Assembly (NCBI GenBank): GCA_036435485.1 | Contig: CM071596.1 | Span: 60,189,001-60,253,000 of the forward strand | Direction: 5' to 3' | Source: Saposhnikovia divaricata | Taxonomy: Eukaryota; Streptophyta; Magnoliopsida; Apiales; Apiaceae | Length of the DNA stretch: 64,000 nt | Shown here: positions 54,701-64,000 of the stretch, in pieces | How the letters are laid out: every line of letters starts with the position of its first letter | Numbering within the stretch: position 1 is the stretch's first letter | Notes under the pieces: generated by a model | Seen by the model: only the letters and a program-made list of their open reading frames with translations | Told to the model about the DNA's origin: nothing | The model's database searches: none | Made by a program: the position numbers and the translations under genes

Positions 54701-56330
54701 ATATTATTCATTAAATGAATATTACTTTTGAATATTCATTTAAATTCCTAATTAATTATGAATATTACCTTAAATATTCTTTTCAGGTCTTATTAATTAA
54801 TGAATATTGTTTTGAATATTCATTTAAATATTTATTTATTCAATAAATATTCTCCTGATATTTCTTCAGGGATTATTTTGAGAAATACTCTGATTAAAGA
54901 TATTCTTTCATATTCCCAAATATTCTTTAAATATTTTAATTCAATAAATATTCTCTGAATATTTATTCCATACTTAGAATAACCTCGATAAGGTTTATCT
55001 TCTTCGATTATTACAGAAAATATTTCGGAGTCATATTATTATTAATCTTATATCAAGAAAGGTTCTCAGACATCATTCTTCTTTGAGTCTATCTCCTTAA
55101 TAATAAGGGAACCTTACTTGGAAAATGTTATTTATCTTGTCGACTTCCCGGTCATAAAGTATTCCCTTCACTCGCAACTCGGGTGCTGTTGACTTATTAA
55201 GTCGTTGCTTACCTTCTCATCTTTCGAGGGGTAAGATTACTGGAACAAGTTGATATCCGTTACCAAGTAATAGCTTGGGAGTTATTGGTAAATTTTCCTT
55301 TCCAACTAGATACGACTACTTTGTGGAGTCTTATCAACAAGTATTATACTTGGGGAAAGGGGGACGAACGTTACATTCAGAATCATGAATTCTATTTGAA
55401 CTAGGAGTCGTGTAAGAGGCCGAGTAGCGCCGGTCCATCCCCTTTGGCCCAACCGTTGGCCGGGGAGAGCTAGCAAGGCGGTATACAAGTAAAGCCGTCA
55501 GTTCTTCCTTCTACCGGTAGTAAATCTAAATTGAGCTGTACGATCTCGACTGATCATCAAGATTGGAACAGCGGGCGCGGTGAATACTCCATCATTGGTT
55601 CATCATCCAAATTTATTTATTTCCTGCAACATGATTACTGTTGGCAGAGTTGGAAAAGTGTCATAACGGGAATTGCAACCCTTTTCTTGCAAGTTCCTCT
55701 TCTTAATAACAATAAGAATATCTCGCTTACTTTGATGTAGCAGATATTTCTTCAAACAAATACTTTCAGTTACCTTGTAACTTCATCGTTCATAATATAC
55801 TGGCATCATTTCCGTAAATGCATGGCATATGGTTTAAAAGATAGCTTTGAACTGTTTTAAATTATCGTTCAGTTATATATTTGTTGGTGGGCTTTCGCTC
55901 ACCCTTGCTTTGTTTATATTATGTCACAACAACAGCTAGGACAGATGGCTCGCGTCAGGCGCACTCGGCGCAAGCAGGTTACCCGACCCACCGGACTACC
56001 CGCTGAGATGCTAGCCGCCATTGTTGAGGTAGCATAGTTAGACAGCTTTTGTTTCCTGTTTAATTATATGTATAATTAATGTAATTAACGGCAAAACCTT
56101 TAAACCTATGATGTTATCCTGTTGGGATTGTAATAACTTTTATTCGTAAACCCTTTAATGTAAGACTTATTTCAATTTCATCTCTGGGACTATAACTGTT
56201 GTGTGTGTGAGTGGTAATTATTGTGGGGTCACAGCATGTGATTTATTTATTGTGGACTCAAGTCAAGTATTATGAATGGATGTAAGACCGTAACCACCAG
56301 ATCCCTGACCTCGGATCTGGGGGTGTTACA
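51779..56330 (+). repeat. 3' LTR of the chromovirus
   Basis: 4552 bp, same ends as the 5' LTR, followed by the target duplication GATGT. It carries a second copy of the LTR exon (55921-56028) with one Ala-to-Val change (GCT to GTT), and the GAATATTC array. Confidence 0.95.
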
Positions 56331-56335
56331 GATGT

Positions 56336-57470
56336 GGACATTTAAATTTCGAAAAGATACAATATTACGAAATGATGATGGTGATGGGCATGTTCACTCT
56401 TTATCGGGGAAGAGGGTATGTCATCATTACTTCAAATATATACGCATGAGCTAAAAAGCTACTGGGTTAGTAATATAATAAATATAATGATTAAACACAC
56501 TACAGTGATCAGAATTTGAGCTTGGGAAAGGTTGAGACAATTTTTTTTTTAAAAAAGGGAGAATAAAACCTGTATTGACTAGTTGTCGGAGAAAAAGTGG
56601 TGGGCCAAAATAAAGAAAAATCGTGGGCTTTTATTTTAAGAGTAGTGGTTTGTTTGTACTTTATAGTAGTATATAACTGAAATATGCCGTTATGTAGAGA
56701 AAAGAGACCCGGTGTCCTTGTCACCCAGTTTCTATATCTTTAATTCCACACATAAACAATCTATACATGCTGGAGATTGGTGTAGAACCAAAGTGACACA
56801 CAGAGAACGTGGATTGCAACTTCTTCTTTCAACAAGGTGCTCATTCAAACCTGACATATAAACTTGCTCGTTTACTTTTCTTTCTTTTTCCATATAGTTG
56901 AAGAAGTGTGTGTAAATTCCAATATGTATGGCCTTGTTGACACTTGACACTACGATAATAAATACATGTTTCCAAAGAATGCATGTGTATGTAGGGTTTT
57001 ATGTATATACGTTTAAGGTATATGCTTGGTAATGTCGTGCTTTGTGCTGTAACTTGGTGAAGGTGATGGGCTTGTTTATACGCATACATGGGCCTTGGTA
57101 AACCCGTTCCTTTAGGGCAGTAACGGGTTTTTTTGTACATACATAGTACCAACCTAAGTATATTGCAAAAGAAAACAACCAATGTTTTGTGTATAATGTG
57201 GGTATATTTGGGTTTATATTGCATGGTTGAGTTCTATGCTTATTCAGGCGTGTGTGTAATGGTAGAGTTGATAGGTGTCTAGGGCTTGACTATAAAATAT
57301 TTGTTGGGTGGTGTAACGGGTAGAAACTTGTGTTTATTTTTATGTTTGCTTATATGGTTGAGTTGTATGTTATGTAGTGAATAGCTGCCGACGTAGTCTT
57401 GTAGTGGGTAAGACTATCTTTGTAGCGGGAACCAAACAAATGTACATTTTCATTAGCAGCTTGGCCATGG
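56336..57470. other. Spacer right of the chromovirus, no gene identified
   Basis: Single-copy-looking sequence, with a short minus-strand ORF (56732-56950) that I cannot assign. 'GTAACGGG' occurs twice. Together with 40870-41069 it is the original, interrupted insertion site. Confidence 0.4.
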
Positions 57471-57478
57471 CTGTGGTA

Positions 57479-57667
57479 ACCTCAGCCGTGAATCTTTCCA
57501 TCTCTAGTAGCAATAAGTGTGTGTGAGTGTCCAGTACATACGTGGATTATACAAAACCTGGTTTTGCCCAGCCACGGCCAAAGTCGATTAGTTGAAATGA
57601 TTCCATCTTTTGTGTCCTTGTTTGATCTACGATCGTGAATATATGTACCCCACGCTTTTAGTTTCAT
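57479..57667 (-). pseudogene. RCC1-like repeat fragment
   Basis: The minus-strand frame ends CTGHSHTLIATRDGKIHG, followed by a stop where RCC1 repeats have Trp-Gly. GHSHTL...DGK is the core of an RCC1 beta-propeller blade. About 60 residues are readable, with no partner blades nearby. A captured or decayed gene piece. Confidence 0.5.
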
Positions 57668-57689
57668 AAGCGAGATGTGTTTTATCGAT

Positions 57690-58930
57690 TCGAGCCATTG
57701 CTTCGCACATACAGAGGCAGGTAACCATGTAGATTAAAAGTTAACTTGTATAGTCTGGAAGCGGGTGAGTTTTTATATAGTTGTTATATGGATAACAGGT
57801 AGGTGTTTTGATTGTAAATTACGAGTGGAGTTGTAGTGTGTGTTTTTTGCAATAAGTCGTAGATGTGAGAAGGCGGGTATAATGTATTTTACATGAAGGG
57901 TGGTGATAGGTGGGAGGCTGGGCGTTTTCAGGAGGTGGGGAAATGCTTTGTTTTGTACATGTCAACAACTTATCTGGAAACGGGAATGGGAGTTAGTAGG
58001 AGAAGGCAGGGTTGAGAGTCATGTGAGAGGAGGCGGGACTGTAAGACAGAAAGTGGGTCAGTAGCATAGAAGATGGGTGAGTGTAGGTGGGATTGTTTTG
58101 TTTTTTCTAAGTGCTGAAAGCGGGAACAAAGTAGTGTAGAGTACATGTGTAAGTGTTGGGTGTTGCAAAAATGTAGTTGGTGAGAGATGTGAGTGTTTCA
58201 TGAGCATTCAGACAGAACAAAGACAAATAATGATGTTTCTTTGAGAAGACAAAGAGTGAGGAGGGGTTAAACAGAGAGTTTGATGTAGTTTGTGTGTGTT
58301 ATGGAGAAGGCGGAACGAGTTTGTGGAAGCGGGACAAGAATGGGAAGGCGGGTAGAAAAGTCTGCCAGGGGCTAGTACGAGTTGTATTTTATATATTGTT
58401 GTAATTTTGTGTGGTTAGTATGGAGAGTTTTAGGAAGAGAGGGTGGTGGGTGTAGTGAGAAGAGAAAGTGAATAACGGGTATACACGCATGTATAGTTTT
58501 CTGTTATGTGAAGTTGTGATACTTTTGTCTTAATTGTTTGTATGTGCGGTGTATGCTCAGTAAGGATATGAGAGTGTTTTAAGAGGAAAACGGGAACAGG
58601 TCTTGTGGAGGCTGGTAGATAGAGTCTAGCATGAGGTTTTATAATCTTGCACTACAAATATTATGTGTAGTATAGTCTGGCTAGTATCCTATAGTTTTTA
58701 TTTAGTATAGAGAGTTGTAGAGGGAGTGTAACTCTATAGTAAGTTTCGTGAGTAGGTGGTCGACATGTGGGCTGGGTGTTGTGTTTTTGTCTTGAGAGTG
58801 TAACGTGATGCACACCGAGAAGGCGGGACACGAGAGTTAAGTGAGAGGAGGCGGGATGGGGCTTTATGTTTGTTTTGTTTTGTAACTGGTGGATGCAATT
58901 TTGTAGCTCCAAATGCTCGAAGTATACCAA
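57690..58930 (+). other. Spacer with repeated GCGGG motifs
   Basis: No gene. At least nine plus-strand copies of a purine-rich motif, roughly GGARGCGGGA, are scattered here, and more lie at 59600-60540. Complements are rare, so it is strand-specific. Confidence 0.55.
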
Positions 58931-58935
58931 AAATA

Positions 58936-59446
58936 TTATTTCCATGACTTGGCAGAACTGTCATGACTTGCCGAATCAACCATTCCTGCTACAAAGGAAA
59001 CTGTTAAAGCAGAAATCATATTTTTATGTGCTGGCACTGGTATGCTTCTGTTCTCAGCCATATTCCACAACTGTAAAGAGCTCATTCCACCGATCAGCAA
59101 GAGAGCTGAATGTCTTGGTTGGATCGCACACGAACCAAAATTTCACAGACTCCTTACAAACGGAGTCCAAATAATCACCATTTATTTTCCTATCTGAAGA
59201 AAAATGACAGCATATCACCTTATTTCTGGTCCGTATACAGCCAACTTCTCCAACGGAGAAACTTTTAGAAGGCTTAGTTTTATGTTCAGTAGGTTTTTGT
59301 TTGAGTGTGCCATATAAATTCCGTCCATCTTCACCATCATTAGACAAAAAGTAGTGGACTTGTCCGACTTCTCCAAAAGGTTTTATGTCATCCAATTGAT
59401 TTGCAGATGATGCAAGACCTGCTGTTTCCAAACCATACGTCATCAA
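58936..59446 (-). pseudogene. LEUNIG/LEUNIG_HOMOLOG-like WD40 pseudogene fragment
   Basis: Minus-strand translation gives FLSNDGEDGRNLYGTLKQKP, SFSVGEVGCIRTRNKVICCH and FSSD, then GDYLDSVCKESVKFW, and finally MISALTVSFVAGMVDSASHD followed by SAKSWK and a stop. These match the first and last WD40 blades of the plant corepressor LEUNIG family, including its SASHDxxxKxWK C-terminus. The middle blades are missing and a stop lies near 59050, so this is a deleted, intron-less pseudogene. Confidence 0.65.
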
Positions 59447-59449
59447 CCT

Positions 59450-60920
59450 TTTTGTTCACTGGTTACATGCTGTAGACTGCTGGCCGTGGTTATGCCATCT
59501 CCCAGGGTATGAGTTGATGCTGGGGAGTTTCGGGTGTGGTACTTTAGACCAGAGTTGGAGGGTTGGCTGTAAGTATTCACACTTATGTTAGAAAGTTTTA
59601 AGAGAAATATGTCGAAACCTTTATCTGGAAGCGGGAATGTGTCTGATAAATGATGCAGGTATATAATTTAATTGATAAGATATCTGGAGGCGGGACAAGA
59701 TAGGTGGAGGCGGGACTGTAATTATATTGGAAGCGGGAGTCGATACGCTTTTTCACTAACATGTTTTTTTTGTTTCCACTAACATGTTACCACACATAGT
59801 CACCCACCAATTCTTATGCTTTTTATGTCATTACTTTCACCTTTACAATTGACGTTGCTTCCTCATTACGCACATTACCCACTCATTGTACGTTGTATAT
59901 ATCACATAAGCCATAAGCTCATGTAATCATGTGACTTCGACTATAATCAACCTATTAATTCTCTGCTAGTTTAATTCGACTAGGTGGATGAAGGCTATGA
60001 TCGAGATGTACTTCCAGTGGTCGACAGAATAAGTTGTAGTTGAATTCGAGGCCAGGGTGTTTGCGTGCCAGTCTGTATCCATGGTAGTCGACAAATTCCT
60101 GTGATTAATATCACTTTCAAGGACCTGTTAGTAGGAATGTATGATCATATATCGACTGCTTCTGCGTACGAGAGTTTGTGATGCAGATTCAACCTCATAT
60201 TTGGGTTCCCCAGAGTTTCAAAATGTGATTTTCAGAGATGCGTTGTTAAGTGAGAAAGCGGGAACAATTGATAGTGTTTTTAGAGGAAGCGGGACTAGGG
60301 TCGCGGGACTGATTTTAGAGGATAGTAGCACCCGGGTATGTGGGATTTGAGTGTGTATAATGTATGCATGTGATTGTTGTCTGTTGAGTTTTCATATATC
60401 AGCTATATATATACCATGTAGAGGAAGTAGGTAGTTTTTTTTTTTTTAGAAAACGGGAAAAGAGAGTATCTACCGAGGAAGCGAGACAAGATAGGTGACG
60501 GGCCAGTGGGAAACGGGACTCGGTCTAGTGTGATGGGTAGACCAATATTGTAAATTTTATTTTATTTATTTATTTATTTTATTTTTATTTTTTGATATAT
60601 GCAATCATGAGTGCAAACAAGTATATCTTTTTTATATTTGTGTGTACTGGAGTGGTTGAAGTTAACTTGTGAGGTGGTGACTTTTGTACATTATCATGTG
60701 TGAATTCAGTAAGCGTGGTCATGTGTGAACTGTTGGGACCGGTATGAGGCTTTATGGGAGACATCCTTAAATAATTTTTTCCAGAATCTCTGCCCATGGT
60801 CTCAACTTCAAGTTTCATGTATTTTATTTTCGTGTCCCATCTTTATTTTATACTTGCTTCCTTCCCGTATGTATATCATAATTGCTTTATCACTTGTATG
60901 ACTTGTCTTTTATTGCATGT
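59450..60920. other. Spacer with GCGGG motifs before the 60929 gene
   Basis: No convincing gene. It includes further plus-strand GGARGCGGGA motifs (59630, 59693, 59709, 59731, 60257, 60288), a T-rich/(ATTT)n stretch (60545-60600), and an acceptor-like GTTGACAG immediately before the ATG at 60929, suggesting a 5' untranslated intron. Confidence 0.45.
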
Positions 60921-60928
60921 GTTGACAG

Positions 60929-63223
60929 ATGGCAGGAGCTAGCACTTCTAACGGAAGAAGTAATACAATGAGCGTGTCAAGCCTATTGCTTCGAAATGGG
61001 TCTTGGGTAGACTCTAGTTCTCTCTTCCCCTTGGAGCCAGTGACCATTGATCCTGAAGCTTATTTTACTAGCATGGAAGAGTATAACAAGAACAATCACA
61101 TTAAGCCTCCATCATTTGACAGTAAAAAGCTTGATGCTACATGGGGAAAATTTGATCATCTAAGACATCAGAGTTCTTTTAAATATCGCAAGTGGAAGGA
61201 TATTCTATCTAAAACCTTCCAAATTGGAGGTGACTATACTTGGAGGGTCCCTGCTCCCGATGAGAGACTTTACTCTCGACCTGGTGATGGTGGTATAGCG
61301 ATGCCCATTGAGCACTTCAAAGCAGGCCTAAGGCCTAAGCCTCACAAATTATTAGTAGCATTGTTTAAACAGCAGTTCAGATGTACTCCCGCACAGTTCA
61401 CTCCGAACTCCATTCGACTGATTTTGTGGTTCATTGCTTCATGTAACCGGAACAAGCGGCAACCAACTTTCGAGGGATTTTTCACCATCTTTTCTGTGAA
61501 GAGGTCCAATTGTGCTCCTTTTTATGAAGTTGTTCAAGGCAATAAGAATAGTCGGATAGGCGTCGTTGCTGATGGCTTTAAACCAGTGAAGTTGCCTAAT
61601 AGCCTCAAACATTGGCAATATGAGTACATTATTATGCATGGTGGGGATTGGAGCTATATGCCTGGATTTTCTGCGAATTGCGAGCCGAGATGTGTCATAC
61701 AACCGAATGCACTGTCTGAGACGATTGTAAAAAATTGTGTGCGGTGCTTGCGTGTTTTCAGAGCTCCTTGGGGCAAGGATGAGTTATTCACGGTTAGCAG
61801 GTTGAAATTCTATGAATGTAAGTGGTTCACTTTTCCATCAATGTTGTCATTCTTTCTAAATTTTGGTTAATTAATGTCGGCAATGGACTAAATTTTTGTT
61901 ATTGTGACAGTGTATCCGCCGAGATCAATGGATAGGGGAGAGTTCGTATGGGGTGATGATAAGGCGAAGATTGAAGAGTTCTTAAGAGCTCAACTACCCA
62001 AACCTTCGCACCTGAGGAGGCGGGTAGTGGGAGAGCTTGAAGAGGTCGGTGATAGTTCCGGAGGCGAGGATGACGATATGGAAGATGTTGAGGATGATGA
62101 TGCCGAGGCGGAGGATGAGAGTGTGTTGGAGCTTGATCTGAGTGATCTCGAAGTGGAGGCTCAAAATCAGAGGCTCGAGGATAATGTGATTGTTGAGCAA
62201 GAAGTGTTGCATGTGCAGGAAGGTAGAGACGTGGAGATGGAGACTTGTGTGGGTAGTGGTGCTAGTCCACCTAAGAAAAGACGTCTTATTACTTTGGGGC
62301 AAAAGGAGCAATTACATGTGCAAAAGGATGATAGTGAGCTAGTAGTGCGTCAAGAGAAAGTTGCCACTACGGATTGGGTAGAAAGAGAAAGTCATGTTGA
62401 CTGGGATAGGGTGTTTGGTGGTGTTAGCATGGGAGGTGATGCTTTTTTCGGAGAGGGTCTAGTTGGAGCAGGAAGTAGCCCACCTGTCTTGGAGGATGTT
62501 GAGCCCTTGGTTAGCAACAATATGTACTTTTGTTGTTGACAATATTCTGTAGTTTTTGTCGTTAAGAATCTATCTTATGTTGAATAAATTGTAACCTTGT
62601 CTTACTCGTGTGCAGGTATGCTTGTTGATAAAGGGTAAAATGTAGTGGAAAATCCTACCTCAAGTCCGAAAAAGAAAACCCGTGCGAACAAGGGCAATGG
62701 TGAGGAAAAGCGTGCACCGAGATGTCGTCCTAAAGTACTTGTCCCTCATTTTAAAGTTTGTTTGAAGAAGAGAATTGGGTCGCGGCGGGTGGTGGACTCC
62801 ACTTTTGAGTATGTAGTTTCTTCTGATGACGAGATAGTGGATCCTACTGCAGGTGCTAGCAGGCGAGGCGTGGGATATCTATTTTCTACAGCTCCTAGGC
62901 AGCTTATGACCAAGCTCTTGACACGTGATGACATGGATAAGCTTGGTGGGATGAAAATACCTAAAATTGTTAAGAAAATGGAAAAATTTGGAGCTCGGGT
63001 ATATGTCTTTTTAACTGCTTTTAGGACCTTATTTTGTTTGTGTTTTATATCTCTTTCTTACTTAACATCCATCTCGTTTGTGGTAACGCAGTTTTGTGGA
63101 TATGGGTATGGTGCTGCTTTGGCTGCGTGCCGAGAGCATACGAAACGTAAGTTGGCAGAAAATAAAGTGAAGGCACTAAGTCAGGAGAAAGATTCCTTGA
63201 TTGCTGACACTGATCATGTGTGA
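60929..63223 (+). pseudogene. Transposase_28-like (gypsy-type) protein gene, multi-exon, 3' truncated
   Basis: Exon 1 60929-61817 (donor GAAT|GTAAGT). Exon 2 starts 61911 (after GTGACAG) and ends near 62510-62531. Exon 3 is about 62616-62998 and exon 4 63092-63223 (CGG|GTATAT...AACGCAG). Residues about 130-200 contain MPIEHFKAGLRPKPHKLLVA and TPNSIRLILWFIASC. This is the domain of PF04195-type 'putative gypsy type transposon' proteins, also seen in the antisense ORF at 31269. Exon 2 is acidic; exon 4 begins a coiled coil. An in-frame TAA at about 62636 and a TGA at 63221, followed within 40 bp by an LTR, show that the copy is broken. The start is the first ATG after a possible leader intron. 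Confidence 0.6.
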
Positions 63224-63260
63224 GTGGAAGTTGAAGAAAGCTTTGCTGCTGACAAGAAGT

Positions 63261-64000
63261 GATAAGTGGATTTTATATCCACTTGGATCGCTTCAATTCG
63301 GCTTAAATTGATTGTCTTGGCCTCAAGTTTATTGTAGTTTTGATGTGTCTTGCTTAGTTGTGCAGACTTACAAGAATGTCGATTATGGGTGATGCTTCTA
63401 TCGTGTTTGGAGGATTAATTGATTAAAAATCGGATTTTCCGGGAAGGTTGCGTAGTCTTCACTATTTTGGCCATATCTGGAGTTCTAGAAGTCCGTTTTC
63501 AGCGATCTTATAGCTCACGCGAAGCTTGAGAGATTTTCTACAACCTGGGATAGATAGCAGGTGCAGGGGACGTGCCGGTCAAAATCGCGCACGTGATCTT
63601 TGTGAAGCAAGGCTGGAAGATTACTGTTTTGCCCTTTTTCTAATTCTAATTGTATTTTGGGCAGTTTTTGGTACCATAATCGAATTCTAATTGTAATAGA
63701 AGGTAATTGCTTACTGGTCAAGACTTCTAGAGTTTATTTAAACACATCCTACCATGTAATTTGTATCGGATTTTTATTATTGTAACATAGAACTGCAAGA
63801 GAGAAAAGTGGAGAAGGATTCAAGCTCGGTGACAAGCCAAGATCTAGATCTACTTCATCTTTTGTGTACTTTGGATTATAGATTTGTTCTCTCAGCTCTT
63901 GTTTTAGTTAATATTATTGCTTCTTTCTTTCATATCTTGTTTAATATCATGTTTTCATCTAATTCCATGGTGACGAACGGTTCAACTATGAACTAATCGT
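63261..64000 (+). mobile_element. LTR of another Ty3/gypsy element, running off the window
   Basis: Begins TGATAAGTGGATTTTATATC, a start typical of Athila/Tat-like LTRs, right after the coiled-coil end of the preceding gene. From 63586 on it is about 98% identical to the foreign segment at 24537. Whether this is a solo LTR or a full element cannot be told. Confidence 0.75.

Larger units (their letters stand above)
41070..56330 (+). mobile_element. Complete Tekay/Del-like chromovirus (Ty3/gypsy)
   Basis: 15.3 kb with LTRs 41070-45618 and 51779-56330, target duplication GATGT (41065-41069; 56331-56335), iMet primer site and polypurine tract. It encodes an extra leader ORF, gag, and protease-RT-RNase H-integrase ending in a chromodomain. 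Long LTRs plus a C-terminal chromodomain indicate the Tekay/Del branch. Inactivating changes are few: a (GA)n-linked frame change in gag and one TGA before RT. Confidence 0.95.

Overview
This is a plant nuclear window, almost certainly from a dicot. It has intron-bearing genes, no bacterial-style operons, long AT-rich spacers, and plant-specific retroelement lineages: Athila, Tat, Tekay/Del chromovirus and a Sirevirus-type copia. Well over two thirds of it is retrotransposon DNA, much of it nested or rearranged. Only one intact gene looks host-like: an intronless gene at 26502-27761 for an acidic protein built of 47-residue repeats.

Layout. 1-5188: minus-strand Athila-type Ty3/gypsy element, its 3' part outside the window, with tRNA-Asp-type primer site and 1.39 kb 5' LTR. 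5189-9787: cluster of short foldback (MITE-like) elements separated by (TA)n runs, with a nested Mutator-like element (9-bp target duplication). 9788-11369: AT-rich spacer with a diverged duplication, a possible hAT-type MITE and a tRNA-derived half. 11370-25804: minus-strand copia element of Sirevirus type with LTRs, iMet primer site, broken gag-pol and a 1593-codon third ORF with four stop codons; part of its 5' LTR is replaced by a foreign LTR segment. 25805-29954: tandem AT repeats, the host-like repeat-protein gene, and degraded minus-strand gene pieces. 29955-36755: Tat-type element with target duplication GACAC, internally deleted and partly inverted, carrying an antisense spliced ORF. 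36761-41069: tandem repeats, a possible LTR remnant, a small foldback and a GRF zinc-finger ORF. 41070-56330: complete Tekay/Del-like chromovirus, 15.3 kb, with 4.55 kb LTRs, duplication GATGT, and an extra ORF upstream of gag whose likely first exon lies inside the LTR. 56336-63260: gene debris (RCC1-like and LEUNIG-like pseudogene fragments), many same-strand GCGGG motifs, and a multi-exon gene with a Transposase_28-like domain cut off by another LTR that runs off the window from 63261.

The retroelements each supply their own gag, protease, reverse transcriptase, RNase H and integrase. All are disabled to some degree; the chromovirus is youngest, with about 20 differences between its LTRs by hand count. 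The most unusual coding features are the 47-residue repeat protein, the probable LTR-to-leader spliced ORF of the chromovirus, and the giant third ORF of the copia element. All identifications come from reading the sequence; no database search was run.
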